DNA of 64,000 nucleotides, from assembly GCA_025345505.1 (NCBI GenBank), contig JANVCC010000021.1, positions 3,535,111 through 3,599,110 of the forward strand, written 5' to 3'. Positions within the stretch are counted from its first letter, which is position 1; every line of letters begins with the position of its first letter. Made by a program: the position numbers and the translations under genes. The notes under the pieces are model-generated. The model saw only the letters and a program-made list of their open reading frames with translations. It searched no databases and was not told the DNA's origin. Below are positions 58,513-64,000 of this stretch, piece after piece. The DNA is from Todiramphus chloris collaris (taxonomy: Eukaryota > Chordata > Aves > Coraciiformes > Alcedinidae).

Positions 58513-61500
58513 AAGGTGGTGGCATTAGCCAGGCACTGGAGGGAGTTTAAACACCTTTTATTGAGTATAAAATTGCTAACAAAATTTTGCACCAGAAGGT
58601 CCATTAAATGCATATTTTTCCACTTAGGCCAGGTATTTGCATCCACACAGGCCACTGTGTTTTTGCCTCTGTACCCACTGCTTCCACTCCTTGCAAGCCT
58701 TCAGATGCTGCTCCTGATTCCAGTGGTGTGAAGAGGGAGGACATCAGCTGCCCCACTGGGCTCCTGTCTATGTGCAAGTGGTGCAACCACATCAGAATCA
58801 GGCCCTGTGGGCTGAAACAACTCACCACCTTCCCTGCAAACACGGCTGATGGCAAATATTGCCTACAGTATCTGCTGATGCTGGAACACTGCAATTACTT
58901 CTGAAATCTAACCTAATTACAGTTGTGGAAAATTTTTTTCTTCATCCTCTCTGGCTCATTTACAGTTCTCCCACATTCTCCTTTATGTCTCCTTTCTTTG
59001 AGTCAATATTTACCTTTTTAACACTTTCTCTTCCCCTGCTTCCTTCCCTCCTATAATGCTCTGTGCAAGCAGAACAGCACAGCCTGGGCTGGGCATCTGT
59101 GCACAGGCTGCCCTAATGACAGAGGCCAAATACACCTTCCAACTTTTTGTAGCCAAAGCTCTGACTTTGCAAAAGCAACAGAACACCTCACCTGATTTGG
59201 CATTAGCGAAGTTGGTTGTGAGGATGTCGTTTGCATTTCGACGCTCTGCTGGGGTGCTCACACTGAAATTAGAACTGTGTTTGCAAGAGTAACAGGGAGA
59301 GGAGCTGACAGCCACAAAAAAAGGCAGAGCAGTCCACGAAGCAGACCATTGTCATTGACAAGATAGAAAGGAAACAATCTGGCTCAAAGGAAAAAGAAGT
59401 TTTCAAAACTTTCTTTTTTTTTCTTTTTTTTTTTTTAACTGTATGACTATGCTCAAGCTACGAGATTAAAGCAGCAAAGCAAATTGTTTTTAAATGCATG
59501 ATTTAACCCAGTAGGGTTGGGGTGTTTCTATTGTTACCAGGAATGTAGCATCTGTTTGGACATTGCAGAACACCCCTATTGCCTCATTAACATCTAGTGC
59601 CTACTGACTGCTGGAGTTTAGGCAACACCAGTCAAAGCATTGGAAGAGACAGTGAAGAGATGAATCTGATTTGGATTCCTTTTTAAGTCAAGATCAATGT
59701 CTTACATGACAGTAAGGTACCTGGTCAGATGCACTAAGAGGAAATTGTGTCCTGGATTTGTTCAGAAGGCCAGAATCGGTGGTCTTAATAGTTTCTTCTC
59801 TTATGTGGGGGCTATATAAGAGAAGACAATGAGAAAGATCTGAGCATGTGTGCCACAAAAATCCTGGAACAAAATCTTCTGAGATGATTTTTTAAAGTCA
59901 AGCAGCTAAATTCAGACTTACACATTGTCCTGATACTGGTAGTTGCTTACTGCTTTGGAAATCATAGCTGGAAGAGCTGTATACGTGAAGTCAGAGCCAT
60001 ATAGCTCTGAGTCTGAAGATGTTTTCTGTTATTTACTTAACTTTCACATTCATATTTTCCATATCTTCATTAACATGTGTCATTAGTAATAATAACATAG
60101 TGAGCTTAAGGTAGGTGAAAGAGTAGAGTTCCGCACAGAATCAAAGCAAGCTGAGAAGAATTTGCAAGAGTGAGTGTGTGGTGGTGAAGTGGTGTGACTC
60201 CAAGGTTGTGAGCAAGAACAGTACTCAGGAAAAAAAAAACAGATAGCAGGAGCAATTAGCAAAGAGATTGGAAAATTGTGCAGAATCCTGAGAGTGAAGA
60301 TGAACTCCAGGCCTAACCCAGCTCCTGATGAAGTCAGTGGAGATGGAGATAAGGCTGCCTATTGTAAGAAGACAGGCAACGGTTCATTACACCTTCCAGC
60401 TGCTCATCAAGAGCTTCTGGAAGAGGTTGGATGTCTCTGTGAAATCTGCCAGTATTTAAAATCTTTGTAGAAACCCACAGGGTTTATGTCTGGCCAAAAA
60501 AACTACTGCTGCAGTCCAACAATAACACTGTTGTTTTCTAATCAAGGTAAAGCCAAAGATGCTGCATTTGTGTCCAGACCTCTCCCAGACATTCTTAATT
60601 CAGTTGTGCCATTAGGACCCTTTATTTTCTTCTGTTTCACCAGTACTTCCAGAGAAAATAGCAGATCCCTTACTCCCAGGTTTGAGTTTGAACTTCTTTT
60701 TCTTGAACAGCTCTCAAATCTGAACAAGCTCTCACCAGTTTGATTTCAGACCGGAGCCTTTCTCCCAGGTACAGTCACATCATAATTGCTTATTTGTATT
60801 CACCAGCACAGTCCCACCGAAGCCGGATTATGCCATGAGACGTATTCCTGTCCTGCTGCAAGTGAACAAAAGGTCTTGTATGGGCCAAGAGGTGCACTGG
60901 CACAAAGGCCACTGTCAACCAGAGGGTAAGTGGATCATCTCTTTCCCATATGAGAAGGAATTATTTCCACAGCCTCAAGCTTTGGCTCACCAGGCTGACA
61001 GACACACGTGCACGGTACAGTCCAGTGCAATTGAGCACATACATAGAGCTCATGCTGCAGAGCTGTCTTGCTTCACAGGAAAGCTGTAACTGCTCAGCCA
61101 CAAGATTGCCAGGCAGAAAGCTTTAGGGCTTTCTGGGCACCCAGCAGCAGTTGCAGCACTTCCAGACACTAAGTCTATCAAATGTTTAGTCACTAATTTT
61201 TCAACCCATGCCTTCTTCCTCCCCACTCGGTGCATCAACCAATTAAAGGAAACCTGCAGACCCTTTTTTGAATAAACTGGAAAAGTCAAACCCTCAGGTA
61301 GGTTCTATACACAACTCAGTTCTTCTGTATAAACCCTGGCAACAGATAATTTTTTTGCTTCAAAATAGATCAGGCTGAGGTAAGTCAAATCAGCAGATTG
61401 CCTCTTCTCTCGTAGTAACCACGCAGAAAAACAGGGAGTTTGATTTTCTAGATGAGGACTCATCAGATATCCTCCCCAGTGCTTGGGGCATCATCTGTGG

Positions 61501-62235
61501 GATGCATCTGAGATCCATTTTACTGTGGTATCTCCCTGCCTTTCCTTGATTTGGAGGCTGTGCTGCTGGTTGATAAGTATGCGCTACGTCTCCTTCCCTC
61601 AGGAAGCTGTAAGCCTCAGAATGAAAAATAATGCTAATCCTCTGAAGACTGTTCCTTTCTGCAGACCTTCCTACCAAAAGTGGTTACAGAAGTGTGTTAC
61701 TCAAAGAAGGAGCTTCCCACTTCTGTCCTTGTACTCCCATGCTCACCTCTTCCAACCAGCCTGGCTGGAAAGCAACACAGAGCTCCCAGTAGCCATGGCT
61801 AGTGTGACTCCTTTGGCTAACAGGAGCCACCAGATTTGTTTGTCATGTATTTGTCCCCATTTCTCTCTCTTCCAGCATGGAAAGTAGGGACACAAGTGCC
61901 CAAAGGTCTGTCCTACCCCTTAATTAATATTAATTAAACTAATCCTTGTTAATCTCCTTTTTACTTACTTGAAAATTTAAGAGAATATTTTCGTATTCAG
62001 CACAATTTGGTTGTCTCTTTGAGGGTCTTTTATTCTTTTCCATCACTTCCCTCCCTGCCACAGTGCCATCCTGGACTTTTGCACCACTCTTGCCATTTAT
62101 ATTTGTTAGAGGATGATTATTTGAGAGTCTCCTTTTTACTTCTACACAATCACTAATCCAAGTGTAGGCCTCCCATTTAAATTAAGGGCTGCAAATTGCA
62201 TCTTATTTCCCCCAAACATGTACTTGTGTCTTTTA
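58513..62235. other. Non-coding sequence
   Basis: 3.7 kb without recognised genes. A pyrimidine-rich stretch runs from about 58930 to 59055 and a T-rich tract lies at 59411-59436. A GATGAAGTCAGTGGAG word near 60325 resembles the foldback centre. Overlapping open frames at 58604-59315 on both strands have no family features. Confidence 0.45.
59411..59436. repeat. T-rich simple tract
   Basis: T runs of 2, 9 and 13 separated by single C; simple sequence. Confidence 0.88.
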
Positions 62236-62416
62236 AATCATAGAACCATAGAATCACAGAATGGTTTGGGTTGGAAGGGACTTTGAAGATGTTCTAGCTC
62301 CAGACCCCATGCCCTAGGCAGGAGCACCTTCCACTGTTCCAGGTTGCTCAAAGACCCATCCAGCATCTCTCCAGAGCCTTCTCTTCTCCAGGCTGAACAA
62401 CCCCAACTCTCTAAAC
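62236..62416 (-). mobile_element. CR1 LINE, minus strand, with an internal deletion
   Basis: On the plus strand: reversed tail AATCATAGAACCATAGAATC, then GGTTTGGGTTGGAAGGGACT, CAGGAGCACCTTCCACTG and AAAGACCCATCCAGC. The text then jumps near 62364 directly to CCAGAGCCTTCTCTTCTCCA and GGCTGAACAACCCCAACTCT. In full CR1 these blocks are separated by roughly 200-300 bases. The minus-strand open frame at 62314-62781 keeps [14 protein letters not shown] in its last part but is otherwise flanking DNA. Confidence 0.93.
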
Positions 62417-62900
62417 GTCAAAAGCACTGATGCTGCACAGGTGCAGTGCAGGGAATGCCGATGCTTCCAAGTTGTGAGAACCAGGCTCTGGAGCCAAGTG
62501 ATGTCTGAGGTATCTCCTTTGTTGAGGGTTACATCACGTGACGACGGCGGCACCGCATAATCCGAACCCCTGGCAGCAAGAGAAAGCGAGGCACCAGCCT
62601 TAAAGCCAGTACATCCAGGCTGAACTGGCACTCGCCCCCACATCCCTCCCATGGGCTTGTCACAATGGAGCAGTGGGGTCCCAGGGGACCCGCTGTCCTG
62701 CGCTGCTCTTCTCCTTGGCCCTCCACCCTGGGAGGCACCTAGATTGTGGTTCATGGCCCATTGACAACCCTGCTGTGTCATTTCTGGGCTGCGAGGTTTG
62801 GCCAGACTATTCTAATCGCAACAAAAGAGATTGCAGCTTTGGATCACAGGCTCCTGGTGTCTGAAAAGTTGCTCACTGATAGGTCACGATTATAAAAATC

Positions 62901-62917
62901 TTTTTTTTTTTTTTTTT
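62901..62917. repeat. Poly-T tract (T17)
   Basis: An uninterrupted run of T; simple sequence. Confidence 0.9.
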
Positions 62918-63882
62918 AATTGAATGTTGGGCTCCTGCCCTAAAGTTCTTAATGTGTGGCATCTAGTGTAACCTTTTGGTTACTTTCCAAACCGAAGGAG
63001 GTATTGACAGTATTGGGTTATTTTCCACGTATCACCGGTCCAAGAGGAAGGCTGCCTGTTTTGAATGGCTGGTGTTTCACAACGGGACTCAGGTATGCGC
63101 TGGGGAAAGTCTGCCTCACCCTCAGCCAATCTGCTGTTTGTTGCCCTAATTAAAGTTTACACTGGTAACCTAGGGGATGAATTAAAAAACAAACCTTAAG
63201 CGGTCTCACTTCTTCACTTGTGCAACCGAGTCTGTAGGAATTCAGAGTGAAAATGGTACAACGTAGTAGAGATGTGATTTTGTACGTACGCCCCTGTGTC
63301 TCAGTGTGGTATTTTCCTCCAGGTACTTGGTTTCACGGCTTTTGAAAACATAAGGGTTGTTTTGGGGGCGGGGTTTTGGTAGGATTTCAAAAGGACTGGA
63401 ATATCAAATCATCTGGTGTATATAATCATGGGAAGTTGCTTTTCTCTAACCTTACAAGGCCTGAAGATCTTATGTTATACTTCATTGTGCAACACGAGAA
63501 AAATACCTCAGGAACTGAAATGTCTTTTATTCCACTCCCCATGTATCTGATGCTTTATTCCCTCAGGCGCTACTTGTTTGCCAAAGGATTGTTTAACCAC
63601 TGTTTGACAATTTCCAAATGGGAAAAAACGCTGGGTTTCATCCAAAGGAAGGGAGGAGCTTTTCAAAGTTTTGTATTTAATCTTGGTTAAAAGTAAACAA
63701 CTTTACCCTTTCAACATTAGTCATGCCTGTTGTATAAAGTACGGTGTAAAAGTGCTCAGCAAAAGAGCACAATGTTTTTCCATACTTTGTAATTATTAAC
63801 ATTTGCATTCGGGATTGAATTGGATTGAGTAACTGGCTGGATGTGGCATACAGGGGGGAGCTGGGCATCACTAGGTTACTGG

Positions 63883-63918
63883 TAACTGGGTGTAACTGGG
63901 TGAACGGGGTGGTGGGGG
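63883..63918 (+). other. Short tandem unit and G-quadruplex motif
   Basis: The unit TAACTGGGTG occurs twice in tandem (63883-63902). G runs at 63888-63890, 63898-63900, 63906-63909 and 63914-63918 are separated by loops of 7, 5 and 4 bases, which satisfies the standard four-run G3+N1-7 quadruplex pattern on the plus strand. Function is unknown. Confidence 0.65.
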
Positions 63919-64000
63919 TAGTGGGAGAAGCAGCATAGCTCGTTGGTGGAGCCAGGTAGCTGCAGCAACCTTCAGCCCACTGCTTTGCCCACACACCCCT

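Larger units (their letters stand above)
62417..64000. other. Non-coding sequence to the right edge
   Basis: I see no gene. The stretch 62440-62720 is GC-richer with a few CpG, and a T17 tract lies at 62901-62917. The 63883-63918 stretch is G-rich and is listed separately. Confidence 0.42.

Noticed and set aside
62314..62781. 155-codon minus-strand frame as a gene
   Set aside because: The recognisable part is a CR1 ORF2 scrap ([14 protein letters not shown]). The rest is flanking GC-rich DNA.
1..64000. CRISPR array, bacterial operon, endogenous retrovirus or rRNA gene
   Set aside because: I found no regularly spaced repeats, no dense coding, no paired LTR or retroviral protein words, and no rRNA words anywhere in the window.

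Overview
This window looks like ordinary non-coding nuclear DNA from a bird. The main evidence is a set of truncated CR1 LINE copies. Most are cut off at the 5' end, lie in both orientations, and finish in the short ATTCTATG/ATTCTGTG-type 3' repeats typical of avian CR1. By hand sum, CR1 covers roughly 5 kb (about 8%) of the window. Older material is also present: decayed MIR (core-SINE) fragments, two CR1 copies of the older type I associate with crocodilians and turtles, and decayed foldback sequence. The rest is mildly AT-rich, low-repeat DNA with many T and A tracts. I see no bacterial, viral or plasmid features. No open frame outside CR1 resembles a protein I know, no rRNA or tRNA gene is recognisable, and there is no CRISPR array. 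There is one 100-base assembly gap (6390-6489).

Layout. 1-9570: unique sequence with a small CpG cluster (about 440-720), a T25 tract, the gap, a decayed foldback-like patch (6925-7205) and a CR1 tail (7710-7781). 9571-13893: a long minus-strand CR1, an AT-rich block dense in TAAT/ATTA cores (10890-11450), a T-rich tract and a second minus-strand CR1. 13894-26454: unique sequence with a (TTCCC)10 and a (TTAG)9 microsatellite and two clear MIR fragments. 26455-30652: a plus-strand CR1, a 91-base near-palindrome, a CpG-rich patch, and a nested CR1 in which a minus-strand copy splits an older plus-strand copy. 30653-39915: 9 kb with almost nothing recognisable. 39916-50168: an internally deleted CR1, a CpG-containing segment with a 170-codon open frame, the densest CpG block of the window (44641-45240), a pyrimidine-rich strand-asymmetric tract (about 46990-47565), and the CR1 with the best-kept frame. 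50169-64000: two ancient CR1 copies, a CR1-like tail, a 35-base tandem duplication, a minus-strand MIR, two further CR1 copies and a G-quadruplex motif near the right edge.

No genes are seen working together. The window is best read as a gene desert or a long intron. I found no convincing undescribed system. The places most worth testing for function are the CpG block at 44641-45240, the 43270-43963 segment (CpG cluster, open frame with a strong start context, AATAAA), and the AT-rich non-repeat blocks that could be conserved regulatory DNA. CR1 and MIR assignments rest on remembered family sequence, not on a database search, and element ends are approximate to about 10-30 bases.
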